Part shown: in pieces, positions 43,327-53,360 of the stretch
Numbering within the stretch: position 1 is the stretch's first letter
Layout: the number at the start of each line of letters is the position of its first letter
NCBI RefSeq assembly: GCF_000020365.1
Contig: NC_012108.1
Span: 5,482,001 to 5,546,000, forward strand
Direction: 5' to 3'
Length of the DNA stretch: 64,000 bases
From: Desulforapulum autotrophicum HRM2
Lineage (GTDB): Bacteria > Desulfobacterota > Desulfobacteria > Desulfobacterales > Desulfobacteraceae
The notes under the pieces: model-generated
What the model saw: only the letters and a program-made list of their open reading frames with translations
Told to the model about the DNA's origin: nothing
The model's database searches: none
Program-made: the position numbers and the translations under genes

Positions 43327-44802
43327 TTACCAAAGCCCCAAGGCCTCATACCTAACCCTTTTATCATTCAGCTTTGCATCATTTTTCACAAACCTCAGTG
43401 CCGCCCGAAGATAACCGGACGCACCTTCATAATCGCGAAGCTGCTCACACACCTGAACGAGCCTGTTAAGAATCTGAATCTGACCTGGATTCTGTTTATT
43501 CATGCCCTCCAAAACACCCTTGGCTTTTTCATATTGGGCCTGCATTCCCAGAGTTGATGCATAAATCAAATTCAATTCAAAACCATTGCCATCAAGTTCG
43601 AAAGCTTTCTCCAGCAAGGGCTGTATATCATCTACTTGGTGCAGTTTCAGCATGGTTTTAAGTGCAATGAGACGAATCGTTTTACCATCATCGCCGTCAA
43701 GGTTTAACACATCTGGAGTATTGGTAAGCTCTTGCTGTAAATCATAAAACCTTTCCGCCTGATATAATGCATCCAGCAATTGCAGGAGTGCCGCTACTTC
43801 AGGGGTATTCAGATAAGCCTGCCGGGCTGCCTTTACAGCCTTTTCATACTCCCCGTTACCCAACTGCTTTATAATGTCGGTGGCCCAGTCCACTTCTGAC
43901 TGGGGTAGAGACTGAAACTGCAGCGCTGGTGAATATTCAAGCTGAGCAAACTTGGCTCTATTAAACGCCACCTTAAAATCATCAATGGAGTTGAAACGAT
44001 CTTCCGGCTTCTTTGCCAACGCTTTGAGAATGACATCTTCCAATGCCCGACAGAGACCTGAATTGACCTCCTTTGGTTTTGGAAAGGGTGCATATGTCCT
44101 GACCTGATTTTGGGTATTATGGGGCAATCGTGACGTCATCAGCTGATACAACAGCACCCCCAGACTATAAATATCCCCCCTTAGCAATTCTTCAAATTTA
44201 CCTTTCCGGCTTATGCAATCAGCAAATTCAGGTGCCGCATACAGCACGGTTCCACCGTTTTCCCGGGTACGAACATAAATCTCTTCGGGCAATGCTGAGC
44301 TGCCAAAATCCGTCAATTTGATCAGATCGCCCTGGCCGATCAGGATATTGTGCGGTTTAATATCCCCATGGGAAACGGGTGGAGATAACGAAGCAAGATG
44401 GCCCACGGCATTTAAAACCTGGCTGAAAATGTTCAGCAATCGTTCATAGGTGCCGCTGAAATTTCGAGCCCGATGTTCCAGTTTCTGGGCAAGACTTTCA
44501 CTGGGAAAATACTCCATCTCTATGGCAAACCACTCTTTTTCAGGTGGCACTCTTCCCATATCGAAAATCTGAATGAGATTTTCATGGGGTGTTGTACCAA
44601 TCAACTCCTTACCTTCAACCAGCAACCGATCTTCTTTTACGAGTTGTTTGGGAATTTTAACCGCAACGGTTGCTCCGTCGGCCAGACGTTCAGCACGCCA
44701 TACCCAGCCGTGACTGCCATCCCCAAGGCACTCCAGTAACAAATAGCGATCCCCCAGTTTTTTGTTGGTGCCTGGCAGGTAATGTGCCGAATGTATATTC
44801 AT
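43327..44802 (-). CDS. Serine/threonine protein kinase with C-terminal TPR-like repeats
   Basis: A 491-aa protein. Residues about 20-285 are a eukaryotic-like kinase: glycine loop L-G-D-G-S-H-G-W-V, V-A-V-K-I (Lys49), catalytic H-G-D-I-K-P-H-N (Asp147), D-F-G (165-167) and A-P-E (190-192). Residues about 320-475 are helical repeats like TPRs. There is no membrane segment, so it is cytosolic. GAGG lies 6 bases before the ATG at 44802; the TTG at 44814 is less likely. It is the last gene of the operon. Kinases occur in BREX type 2 (PglW) and MADS, so it may signal within the defence system. Confidence 0.9.
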   Translation of the reverse strand: MNIHSAHYLPGTNKKLGDRYLLLECLGDGSHGWVWRAERLADGATVAVKIPKQLVKEDRLLVEGKELIGTTPHENLIQIFDMGRVPPEKEWFAIEMEYFPSESLAQKLEHRARNFSGTYERLLNIFSQVLNAVGHLASLSPPVSHGDIKPHNILIGQGDLIKLTDFGSSALPEEIYVRTRENGGTVLYAAPEFADCISRKGKFEELLRGDIYSLGVLLYQLMTSRLPHNTQNQVRTYAPFPKPKEVNSGLCRALEDVILKALAKKPEDRFNSIDDFKVAFNRAKFAQLEYSPALQFQSLPQSEVDWATDIIKQLGNGEYEKAVKAARQAYLNTPEVAALLQLLDALYQAERFYDLQQELTNTPDVLNLDGDDGKTIRLIALKTMLKLHQVDDIQPLLEKAFELDGNGFELNLIYASTLGMQAQYEKAKGVLEGMNKQNPGQIQILNRLVQVCEQLRDYEGASGYLRAALRFVKNDAKLNDKRVRYEALGLW

Positions 44803-44803
44803 A

Positions 44804-45382
44804 TTATGCCTCAAACAAGATGCGATCTAATTTTAGTTTTTTATCTTGTAGCTGTTGCTGGAAACAGAACCGTGAAAAAAGAAACTTTGCACCAGGGTTG
44901 CCATTGACCCTGGTGCCTTTTTGATTTTTAAACCCTTGATGAATCATTGTGCAAAAGTTTCTATGATCAGGAACAGACACCATCCCCTTACTCCATGATG
45001 CCAGTATCAGCACCTGGGGATGACCTCCCCATCGTTGATTGGCTTCAAGTAAATGTTCAGCCTTCTCACCCATCTTTTGCCGACCTTTTTCCGTCCCGTC
45101 ATAACGTTCAAACTCAATGACAACCACAGGCAGTCCCGTAGTCTTATCAAACCAGACCGAATCAGAGCGAATATCATCGGCAAACGCAGCAAACGGTGCT
45201 GGACATTCAGCCACAGCCATAAACCCCAATTCATGGCCCAGGGTATTCCAGGCACTCACTCCCAGGCTGTGAACCATGACATCCTGATCTTCAACGCCCC
45301 ACTCACAAAGCATGGGAAATGCGTTTGAAACAAAATTAGCAATGGACATCTTATTTTGGATCAACAAAGCCATTTTATTCAT
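44804..45382 (-). CDS. Unknown protein with possible PD-(D/E)xK nuclease core
   Basis: A 192-aa protein without a firm family. The segment D74-S-V-W-F-D79 ... V-V-V-I-E90-F-E92-R, followed by K103 and a helix, has the beta-hairpin-then-helix order of PD-(D/E)xK nucleases, with E-x-E in place of E-x-K. It overlaps the HerA gene by 8 bp and ends just before the kinase ATG, so it is tightly co-translated. The ribosome site is poor, consistent with coupling to herA. The function is inferred, not shown. Confidence 0.6.
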   Translation of the reverse strand: MNKMALLIQNKMSIANFVSNAFPMLCEWGVEDQDVMVHSLGVSAWNTLGHELGFMAVAECPAPFAAFADDIRSDSVWFDKTTGLPVVVIEFERYDGTEKGRQKMGEKAEHLLEANQRWGGHPQVLILASWSKGMVSVPDHRNFCTMIHQGFKNQKGTRVNGNPGAKFLFSRFCFQQQLQDKKLKLDRILFEA

Positions 45383-47060
45383 TAAAGCAATCCCACACCT
45401 TCAGTACATCAGGTGATTCACCACCATGCACCAGGGCTTTAACCCCCACTTTAACCAATAACGGTGCCGGTATGGAACGACCACAAACAAGGGCCTCCCC
45501 CGTTGACAGATTCGGCAGTTCATCCAGATCCGCCTTACTGACCATATCAGAAGCTTTGGCTATGAACCGCTGGTCATCCGGATTCTTTAAACGCATGGTG
45601 ATCAAAGTATTGCATTGGGAGGTTACATCGGCATCAAGCTTTGAAGGACGCTGGCTGACGATACCAAATCCAACACCAAATTTGCGCCCCTCCCCGGCAA
45701 TTTTTTTAATGATCCGATGACTGACCGCCTTTCCTCCGGCAGGTGCAAAGCTATGCCCTTCCTCATAAATCAGAAAGCAGGGTCGTAAGGGATCTGTTTT
45801 ACTGGATGCTGCACGCAGTATTTCACTGGATAAAAGCCCGCACACCACCTGTTTTGCGGTGTCACTGAGCCCTTGAAGATCAACCACCGCCAATCGCCCT
45901 TTTTTATTACCCGGTCGACCAACCATCTGGTAAATATCGGTGGGTTCGGCCATGGTAGCAGAATAAAAACTCTGGGCCTCGTTCAAAACCCGGCTTAATT
46001 TCATGGAAGCAACAGCCGCACTGCGGCCATTCAATGCTTTGGCCTCGGCATCTGAAAGATCATCCCACCCTTTAATTTCCTCAAGACCATCCCCCAGGAA
46101 ATAACGCAACCGGTTAATGTCCCTGGGTTCCTGCCTGTCTGCATGGCGCCAGTAACGAATCGCAACATCCAAGACCCGTTGCTGGGGTTCTGTCAAGCCC
46201 GGTAAAATTTCAGCCACATCATCCATTTCAAAACGATCAAACTGGAGGGCCAGACAATGATTTTTACCGGCATATTTGTGTCGGAAGGACTCGTGTTGGG
46301 GCGTGTAAACCTGAATCCCCGCACCGACCTCCTGCAATCGTTCAATCATGTTTTTGATCTGGGGCAATGTCTTTTGATCACGCAGATCTTCCACCTGTTC
46401 TATCTCGTCGGAAAAATGAAGCTTTCCCTTGGCCAGGGCCTTTCCGTATTCCCCATGGGGATCGAAAACTACAACCGACCCGTTATTCAGCGCCACCAGG
46501 CGCTCAATAATCCGGCCAACGGTATAGGATTTTCCAGAACCGGTCATGGCCAATACGGCCAGGTGTTCGGTGACCATCTTATTTACATCAAGAAACACAG
46601 GCACGGTATTTTCACCACGCTCATACCCCACCAGATTGCCAAGGTGCAAGCTTACGTGTTCATTAAATTCATAGAAATCGCATAAAAATTGATAATCCAC
46701 CGTTTCAACCCGGGCACCCGGATCAAGGGGCCTGCGGGGTATTTTGATCTGTCTGGACACAGGATCCCGATACCCCACCAGCTCAAGCTGTGCAAAGATG
46801 TTTTCACCCGTGACGTTGGCACCGGGCATAAGTTCCAACTCTGTCACACCCTCTCCAAAACCCGCATTGTAAAGCATGTTGGAGCGGTGAATCCCTGTTA
46901 CACGTCCAAGCACGGCAACGCTCTGTTCATCAATCCGCTCCTTGTGCATAATCCTTACAAATTCACCCCTTCGGACGGAGAACGAATTTTTCATGACCAT
47001 GGTCAGTTTATGTGAGTCCCCTGTATTTCCGACCAGCGTACCTAAAACCTGATATTGCAT
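45375..47060 (-). CDS. HerA/FtsK-like hexameric ATPase
   Basis: A 561-aa protein with an N-terminal beta-barrel (HAS-barrel) region about 1-110, Walker A A-M-T-G-S-G-K-S-Y (171-179), V-V-F-D-P-H-G-E-Y (about 197-205) and Walker B C-F-L-I-Y-E-E-G-H-S-F (428-438). These fit HerA-type DNA translocases. It starts 3 bp after the NurA-like gene stop, and HerA and NurA form a DNA-end-processing complex in archaea, so the two probably work together. GGAG lies upstream of the ATG. Confidence 0.88.
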   Translation of the reverse strand: MQYQVLGTLVGNTGDSHKLTMVMKNSFSVRRGEFVRIMHKERIDEQSVAVLGRVTGIHRSNMLYNAGFGEGVTELELMPGANVTGENIFAQLELVGYRDPVSRQIKIPRRPLDPGARVETVDYQFLCDFYEFNEHVSLHLGNLVGYERGENTVPVFLDVNKMVTEHLAVLAMTGSGKSYTVGRIIERLVALNNGSVVVFDPHGEYGKALAKGKLHFSDEIEQVEDLRDQKTLPQIKNMIERLQEVGAGIQVYTPQHESFRHKYAGKNHCLALQFDRFEMDDVAEILPGLTEPQQRVLDVAIRYWRHADRQEPRDINRLRYFLGDGLEEIKGWDDLSDAEAKALNGRSAAVASMKLSRVLNEAQSFYSATMAEPTDIYQMVGRPGNKKGRLAVVDLQGLSDTAKQVVCGLLSSEILRAASSKTDPLRPCFLIYEEGHSFAPAGGKAVSHRIIKKIAGEGRKFGVGFGIVSQRPSKLDADVTSQCNTLITMRLKNPDDQRFIAKASDMVSKADLDELPNLSTGEALVCGRSIPAPLLVKVGVKALVHGGESPDVLKVWDCFNE

Positions 47061-47063
47061 AAT

Positions 47064-48197
47064 CTATTCTCCATCTAAACCCGATATCCAGGTTTCTTCA
47101 ATGTCGTTTCTTTTCAGCGCATCCGTGATTCCCCGGCGATAATACTTAACGAAGTCATTCAGCAATTTCAACTGTTGTTGCCCCAACAGTTGTGGCAACG
47201 GCAGTGCATTACTTCTATTCTGCATGTCCAGGACCATCAGTTTCCAGGCCACACTATCCAGCAAAGCACCTGACCATTCAGGCTCGTCACCGGCAAGCTG
47301 TACCATCTTAATCTGGCTGCTCTGCCCGCCTTTGTAGTGAAATCCAACAACCCCATGGTCAACCGCTCCTGCCGGTTCCATTCGGGAACGATTCGCCGTC
47401 ATTCTAAAAGCAATGGTTCGGGTAAACCCCGTTAAGATACCGTTAATGAATCGGGTATCACCTATTCCTGAAAGTTTTTCATCTAAATTTTGCAGCGGTG
47501 CAGCTTTCTCGAAATCAAACCCGTCACTTTGCAACAAATGTTTACGGCCTTCATCGCTTCTAAGATCCTGCCTTGCAATACTGACAACGGCACTGAAACG
47601 CTCGGCTAGAAGACTTGCAAGCACGGGTCCGTTAGGATTCCAGGGAAACAACATTCCACGATAATCATCCCAAAAATTTCCAATGGTTTTCCTGGTTTTC
47701 TCATACTCGGCCCAGTGCTTAATGTTCCGCTTCAACGGAATCATCTCACGGCTGATAAAAAGGGGCGTATCCAGCAGAATCAATTGGGATGGAGACTCAT
47801 TTTTCAGCATCCGTTCAACCAGGGCATAGGCATGCCGCATCTCCACCAGGTCCAGCCGTTTTCGTTGGGCTTCAAAGTCGATATCATCCAGCTCAGATAC
47901 GGAATCCGAGCCACAGGTGGAAACTTGATTCTGATCGATCCGCATATCCGTACGAACCGCCGCAGAACCAAAAATAAAGCCTCCCAATGCTTTGATAACA
48001 GAAGATTTGGTGGTAATGCCGGATACACTTAAATCCATTATGGCAGGACGTTCAACGCCCTTTACCAATCCTGCCCGTTTAAACAGGGGCGCAACGGATT
48101 CAATATCCCGGATCTGTTTCAATAACCGCCCGGCACTTCCCGGCATTCTGATCTGACTTTCAATGGCAAGGGTTTGTGCAAGTTGTGCCGATTTCAT
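47064..48197 (-). CDS. NurA-like nuclease-domain protein
   Basis: A 377-aa protein. A-I-M-D-L-S-V-S-G near residue 52 supplies the first acidic residue of a NurA-type RNase H-like fold, L-I-L-L-D-T-P-L-F the second block, and G-V-V-G-F-H-Y-K-G a late strand. NurA is a nuclease that works with HerA, encoded 3 bp downstream. The ATG at 48197 shares one base with the stop of the preceding gene (TAATG) and has GGAGG upstream. The assignment rests on motif order and the HerA neighbour. Confidence 0.7.
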   Translation of the reverse strand: MKSAQLAQTLAIESQIRMPGSAGRLLKQIRDIESVAPLFKRAGLVKGVERPAIMDLSVSGITTKSSVIKALGGFIFGSAAVRTDMRIDQNQVSTCGSDSVSELDDIDFEAQRKRLDLVEMRHAYALVERMLKNESPSQLILLDTPLFISREMIPLKRNIKHWAEYEKTRKTIGNFWDDYRGMLFPWNPNGPVLASLLAERFSAVVSIARQDLRSDEGRKHLLQSDGFDFEKAAPLQNLDEKLSGIGDTRFINGILTGFTRTIAFRMTANRSRMEPAGAVDHGVVGFHYKGGQSSQIKMVQLAGDEPEWSGALLDSVAWKLMVLDMQNRSNALPLPQLLGQQQLKLLNDFVKYYRRGITDALKRNDIEETWISGLDGE

Positions 48198-49060
48198 TAA
48201 GAAACCTCCTTCATCTGCTGGGCATGACCCCACCAGGGACATTCTTGTAATTGTGCCAGCCCAAGCTCGGTGAGCGCTCCCTTTTGCAGGGCACCCGCCT
48301 TTTCCAGACGATTGTAACTTGTGGTCAGCCAATCCAGATCAAAAGAAAACAATGGTACTATTTGACTGCCCAGTTTTTCGGCAAGTGCTTTTGGCGTTGT
48401 TGTCTGCCACGCGTAAACGCATGACAACACACTGTAATCCTGGGGTTCCAGAATATTGAAAACCGCCTTATCTTCAACACCCCCCTTGGATTCAGAGGCG
48501 TTTCCGGCATGTTCATGCAATCGTCCCAGCCATTTTCTCAGTTTATCCCCTGCGTCCATTAAAGAGATGGACCATAGGGGTAAGGTGGTTGCACAAAACA
48601 CCCCCGACCCGGAATGCCGCTTGTTAAAAAGGGTGTTAAACGTGTAATCCGTCCATTGATGATTCAAATGATAGCCCGGGGTCCGATCAAAAACCGGAAA
48701 TTTACTCTGCAGCAAAAAGGTCACTTCACTGGCCACCATCTGGGCAACACTGTTTTTTTCAGCCTTAAGATCATCTCCGGAAAAGGCAAGGGACCAATCT
48801 ACCCCCTCACCCACTTGCCCTGCCTGGAAAGGAGGAATCAACAAGAGCGTCCTTCCGGGTTGTTTGCACCACTCCTGCCACTTTTTCTGTTTCTCGTGTT
48901 TTGCCTGCTGATACTCCTGGCCGAACATCAGACACATGCCTTTTTCCGGAAGGAGATCCCCGGCAAGTTCAGCATCAAGCAGTTGAACAAGAATACGACT
49001 GCGCCGGTGGGTGGCAAGCGAGCCCGCCAGATATAAGATCGGATATATGGAACCTTCCAT
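48197..49060 (-). CDS. Hypothetical protein of the defence operon
   Basis: A 287-aa soluble protein with no recognised family. The first 130 residues are alpha/beta with L-L-L-I-P-P-F-Q-A-G and the last 80 look like a winged-helix segment (L-T-E-L-G-L-A-Q-L). The ATG at 49060 is fixed by GGAGG 6 bases upstream, inside the end of the giant ATPase gene. It is coupled to the NurA-like gene by TAATG overlap, so it is likely an adaptor for the NurA-HerA unit. Confidence 0.7.
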   Translation of the reverse strand: MEGSIYPILYLAGSLATHRRSRILVQLLDAELAGDLLPEKGMCLMFGQEYQQAKHEKQKKWQEWCKQPGRTLLLIPPFQAGQVGEGVDWSLAFSGDDLKAEKNSVAQMVASEVTFLLQSKFPVFDRTPGYHLNHQWTDYTFNTLFNKRHSGSGVFCATTLPLWSISLMDAGDKLRKWLGRLHEHAGNASESKGGVEDKAVFNILEPQDYSVLSCVYAWQTTTPKALAEKLGSQIVPLFSFDLDWLTTSYNRLEKAGALQKGALTELGLAQLQECPWWGHAQQMKEVS

Positions 49061-49061
49061 C

Positions 49062-52000
49062 TCAGCCTCCAAATGCCACTTTTACGCGAAGAAATCCGCG
49101 ATTGACCAATGCCGTTTGTTCTTCAACGCTCAACCCAGGTTCATTACCGCTTAACAGCAAACGGGCGATATCCAGCCAGCGTTCAACAGTGACCCCGGTA
49201 CCGTTCAAAATATCAGAGGCCTGTTTATGCAGGTTATCCAGCCGTACATTAACGGCCATTTCAATCTCAAGAAGCGTCAAACCGGCTGTTTCAGCATCCT
49301 GCATCAATGGGATATCCCTGTTTCTGGACGCTTTGAAAAGCGGTTTAAGCTGTTCCACAAACTCGCTGTTGGCCCGTTTCATCTGCTTTCTTTGATAGGC
49401 ATCAATCTTTAATTCAATGGTGTTGATCTGACCCGATATCCCCGCCAGGGTGGACTGGATGGGTTTCATCAATCGATCCGGAATATCTTTGATGGCAGAA
49501 AAATTACCTTTCCGTGCCTGGGTAATAAACCTGCTGCGTTCTTCATCCACCTTTTCATCAAGATCTTTGAAACTGTCGTCAATAAAAATCAATTTGTTGT
49601 TTAATTCAGCCAGTTCTCCCACCTGTTCCGGATAGGGATAATCTGCAGGGGGCGGATCAACTTTTTTCAACAGTGCACCGACCTTAACATTTGACCGTTC
49701 AAGGGATGAGCGCTGTACCTGGTAACGCTGCTTGAAATTCCGGAAACAAGCGATCACATACCCTTCAATTTCAGAAAGCGGTTTCATCTGGTCGGTTGCC
49801 AGATCATAACCGACTTCATGGCTCAAGAGTTCCAGACGCTCGGTTGCTTTATCCATACGAAGATCACGCAAATAGTGCAAAAGGGTATCACTGCTTGAGC
49901 CGGTTTCGCCTTTGGCGGTCTCACCATCTGTGGATTTTCGCAATACACCGTCAAAAATATGGGTAATGCTTGCAAGGGAAAGGGTAAACAAACGTTGGGG
50001 AAAGGGCGGGGCAGCCCCAGGATCCTTGTGAATCTCTTCGATCAAGGCCTGCACCTGATCTCCCACACGCCGGTCACAAAGCTCGACACGCTGGGCAAAC
50101 AGCCGTGCCTTCTCAATACGATTGTGGAGTGACTGGGTGCGATCCTCCAGATTTACCGTCTTAAAGTTATCAAGCGTTACCCGGGGAAAATCACGACTGT
50201 AGACAGCGGCTGCATATTTTAAAACAATACCCCGGGCTTTAACGACCTTGGCCAGGGGCGTTGCAGCTCTCTCAGGGGACAAACTGCCAAGTTCCTGCTC
50301 TTCCAGGCACTTCAGCAGGTCAAACTCTTTGCGTGCACGTTCCAGATCTTCAAGGGCATGGGTGGTCTGCGTGCCTTCCTGTATGGAACCTCTGGGGGCA
50401 AAAAGCCCGCGAATTCGATTGCTGCCGTAGACCTTCTCCAGTTGATTTACAATGGCCTTATACCCCTCGGTGCTGTCGCCGTCCAACCAGTTCTCAGCTT
50501 CGGTCACGGCGTTTTCAAGGCCTGCCCGGTTAACAGTTATCCACTCGCCTTCTTTTACGGCGTTCATCTGGGGTTTCAGCAAATTGATTTCAGAGGCTAA
50601 CCACATCCAGTCATCAAATACATTTTTTGCATTTAATCCCGTTGCAGACCACAAATATCCCCAATACCATTCCTGTTGCGCTTTTTTATAATCCCAACTC
50701 TGGGATTTTGCAGGATTGGCAATGCGGGCAAGAAAAGTGGGAAAACTTGCCTGGGCCTGGGTGGGCGAGGCAAGATGATTGAACAAACCTGCCTGTTCAT
50801 CCTGTTCATACCCCTGGGTATACAGGGTCGGATCAATCTGCAACCGGCCCAATAATGCGCTTAACGCCTCGACGTCCACACCTTGTTCCCCGTGATCTGC
50901 GGTAAGCCCATACAAACCGCCAAGTTTTGGCTCATCAATACACAAAAGCCGCCATGCAGCGGCCAGCAACCGTCGATCATTTGAATTTATTTTGGCCGTG
51001 GGACGCAAAGGCCATGCAATCAGGCCCCGCCGGGACAACTCCTGGCGCCATTGATGAATCGCCTTGTAGGCAAAATCACGAATGTTATTCAGGCGGTTTT
51101 TAAACTTGCTTGTAAAGACACTCTCTTTTAACTCAAAACCGGCCATGTATTCAGGCAATAAACCGATGCGCTCCACCACATCCACTTCACTGCTGTTAAG
51201 GTGGTAGAGTAAAATATCATCCCTGAGGGTTTCATGGCTCAACCCCTTTACGTAATAGTCATTCACACCAATGGATGCCGTAAAAGCCATGACCGGAATA
51301 CGACCGGCATCCCCTTTGATCTGGGCCACCTGATCGTGTAGTTCATCAAGTTGATCCTTGGTATCGACCCAGGCAAACCAGGCCTGCCTTTTGGGATGCA
51401 GTTTCAACCCATCACAATGCATGAGTCCGCCTGTTCTACCGTTTGCCCTGGGTGATGTCAAAATGGTCAGCCCGACCTTGTTTGGCCATGGCAGATCCGC
51501 ATATTCCCAGTTTCTGTCCAGCAAACGGTAAAGGCCGGTCAACCGGGTGCGGCAAACCATATTTTTATTGGCACCGACACTTTTAGCCTCTTTTTTATAC
51601 GCCTCCATTGCCTGGCTGTGTTTGTCGGAATGGGCAGGATCCCTGAAAATCATTGAATTTTGCTGTTGGCTGCGATACCGCAGGTCCAAACGCAGCAGCA
51701 TGGCCACACTTGGCCCGATATGGGTGGCTTCATGGGGTTCCAGCTGTTTTTCAGGACCAAAAAACTTCTGCCACAGGGCGTCGGCCGCATACTCTGCTGC
51801 GGGATGGTTGTACAAAAGCTGTACCAGGTGCTTGAATTCGCCCTGTTCCAGGGGGACCAGCAACACATCCGGTTCCCGTTCATGGATGGCAAAGGTCTGC
51901 AAATTTTCAAGCAGTCCTTCAAGACTTAAACCCTGATCCACACTGGGATAAAACCACTCCTCCTTGTCCCGCTGAAATTTTGCCGTCACAAGGGCATTGC

Positions 52001-53360
52001 GGCAGTCAAGACGATCCCAGGTGACTTTTCGGTACAGGCTTGCCACAGGCTCGTCATATTCATTCTGATGATCGGTCAGTTTCCGTGTCAAATCACCGGC
52101 CTTGGCCAGGGGGAGGGGAAGCTGGCCAAACAGCAGGCTGCGGGCTGCTTCAAGCAACGCACGATCACTGGTGTTGATGCCCTCAATGGCTTTGTAATCC
52201 AGGATATAGCGGGCCACACGTCCACTGCTTTTGAGCAGGGCATCAAACAACTCACCCACCCCAGGCACGGGTTTGCCCGAATTGATGTAATCATCCAGCA
52301 GAACATCCACATTGGCCATGATCACATTGAACCAGCCAAAATTTGCCCCGCTCATGGCATAGGCTGCTTCCACCAATCCCGGAGGGTAGCGGTGTCTCAG
52401 CTTCCGCTGTTCCCCCAGTTTTTTGACATAATCGGCCACATCGGCAAATGCGTTGTTTTCAAGCTCCACCAGTTCAAAACGCCTTGCAGTGGACTGAATT
52501 TCCCTCAATTGCTGGCCCAGCAAGGGGGAACACAGGGCCACATAACGAAGCCAGGGCAGTTTGCGTCTGGGATCTTCCTCTTTGATGGCCTTGCCGATGA
52601 GGCGAATGGCCTGGCCGTCCAGCCGCTTGGCTTCATCCTGCTCAAGGCCGAAGGTGGCGGCTTCAGCCACTGTTTCAAGCTCATCCAGGACCACCAGAAT
52701 ATAATCTATGCCAAATTTATGGAGATAAGCGTAAGCCGCCTGAACAAGTTCCGTCACCAGATTGGCATCATAGTAAAGGTCCTCTTCACTATGACCGGCA
52801 TCAAGTTGCATCACATGGGCAAGGGTTTCCGGCTCAAACCCCATGGGGCTCAATCGGCGCAGGGCCTGTTTTGCGATCTCACTCTGGATGGAATCGTCAA
52901 ATTTTTTCGTGGCAAGGGGTAAAAGCGCCTTGTACAAACCAAAACCAAACCAGTTATCCGAGTTCTGATAATCCGAAGCCACCTGTGAATATCGGATATA
53001 AAGGGCCAGATAGCCATCCCGGCCGGCGTCATCGTCAAACAGGGCCGCATCTTCAAGAATCCGATGGCTGTTTCGCACATACCAGCCCTGGGAGCAGTCG
53101 TTTGTCTGGGAAACAAGCTCATGTCCCAGGCGGGATTTACCCCGTCCCCATTCACCAATGACGGCAAAGACATGGGCAAAGTTGTCGGAATCCTGATCAA
53201 CCGTTCGGATAAACTGGCGGTATTGATGAAAAAAACGGCTCTGGCCCACAAGGGGATCACGGGGAGGATAATCCGACACACCGGTTGCTGCCCAGGTATG
53301 CAGATTAATGGCAAGATCGATTATTTCATATGAAACAGCAGCCTCTTTTATCTCTTTCAC
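49062..53360 (-). CDS. Giant P-loop ATPase (1,432 aa), BREX/MADS-type
   Basis: A very large protein. Walker A is G-E-W-G-R-G-K-S-R (69-77) and Walker B Y-I-L-V-V-L-D-E-L-E (220-229), followed by long alpha-helical domains and coiled-coil-like stretches near 1090-1350. The architecture resembles the large ATPases of BREX (BrxC/PglY) and MADS-like systems, which probably sense or remodel DNA-bound complexes. The GTG at 53360 overlaps the upstream stop by 4 bp (GTGA) with GAGG upstream; the frame from 53429 would run back into the preceding gene. It is the core of the operon. Confidence 0.85.
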   Translation of the reverse strand: MKEIKEAAVSYEIIDLAINLHTWAATGVSDYPPRDPLVGQSRFFHQYRQFIRTVDQDSDNFAHVFAVIGEWGRGKSRLGHELVSQTNDCSQGWYVRNSHRILEDAALFDDDAGRDGYLALYIRYSQVASDYQNSDNWFGFGLYKALLPLATKKFDDSIQSEIAKQALRRLSPMGFEPETLAHVMQLDAGHSEEDLYYDANLVTELVQAAYAYLHKFGIDYILVVLDELETVAEAATFGLEQDEAKRLDGQAIRLIGKAIKEEDPRRKLPWLRYVALCSPLLGQQLREIQSTARRFELVELENNAFADVADYVKKLGEQRKLRHRYPPGLVEAAYAMSGANFGWFNVIMANVDVLLDDYINSGKPVPGVGELFDALLKSSGRVARYILDYKAIEGINTSDRALLEAARSLLFGQLPLPLAKAGDLTRKLTDHQNEYDEPVASLYRKVTWDRLDCRNALVTAKFQRDKEEWFYPSVDQGLSLEGLLENLQTFAIHEREPDVLLVPLEQGEFKHLVQLLYNHPAAEYAADALWQKFFGPEKQLEPHEATHIGPSVAMLLRLDLRYRSQQQNSMIFRDPAHSDKHSQAMEAYKKEAKSVGANKNMVCRTRLTGLYRLLDRNWEYADLPWPNKVGLTILTSPRANGRTGGLMHCDGLKLHPKRQAWFAWVDTKDQLDELHDQVAQIKGDAGRIPVMAFTASIGVNDYYVKGLSHETLRDDILLYHLNSSEVDVVERIGLLPEYMAGFELKESVFTSKFKNRLNNIRDFAYKAIHQWRQELSRRGLIAWPLRPTAKINSNDRRLLAAAWRLLCIDEPKLGGLYGLTADHGEQGVDVEALSALLGRLQIDPTLYTQGYEQDEQAGLFNHLASPTQAQASFPTFLARIANPAKSQSWDYKKAQQEWYWGYLWSATGLNAKNVFDDWMWLASEINLLKPQMNAVKEGEWITVNRAGLENAVTEAENWLDGDSTEGYKAIVNQLEKVYGSNRIRGLFAPRGSIQEGTQTTHALEDLERARKEFDLLKCLEEQELGSLSPERAATPLAKVVKARGIVLKYAAAVYSRDFPRVTLDNFKTVNLEDRTQSLHNRIEKARLFAQRVELCDRRVGDQVQALIEEIHKDPGAAPPFPQRLFTLSLASITHIFDGVLRKSTDGETAKGETGSSSDTLLHYLRDLRMDKATERLELLSHEVGYDLATDQMKPLSEIEGYVIACFRNFKQRYQVQRSSLERSNVKVGALLKKVDPPPADYPYPEQVGELAELNNKLIFIDDSFKDLDEKVDEERSRFITQARKGNFSAIKDIPDRLMKPIQSTLAGISGQINTIELKIDAYQRKQMKRANSEFVEQLKPLFKASRNRDIPLMQDAETAGLTLLEIEMAVNVRLDNLHKQASDILNGTGVTVERWLDIARLLLSGNEPGLSVEEQTALVNRGFLRVKVAFGG

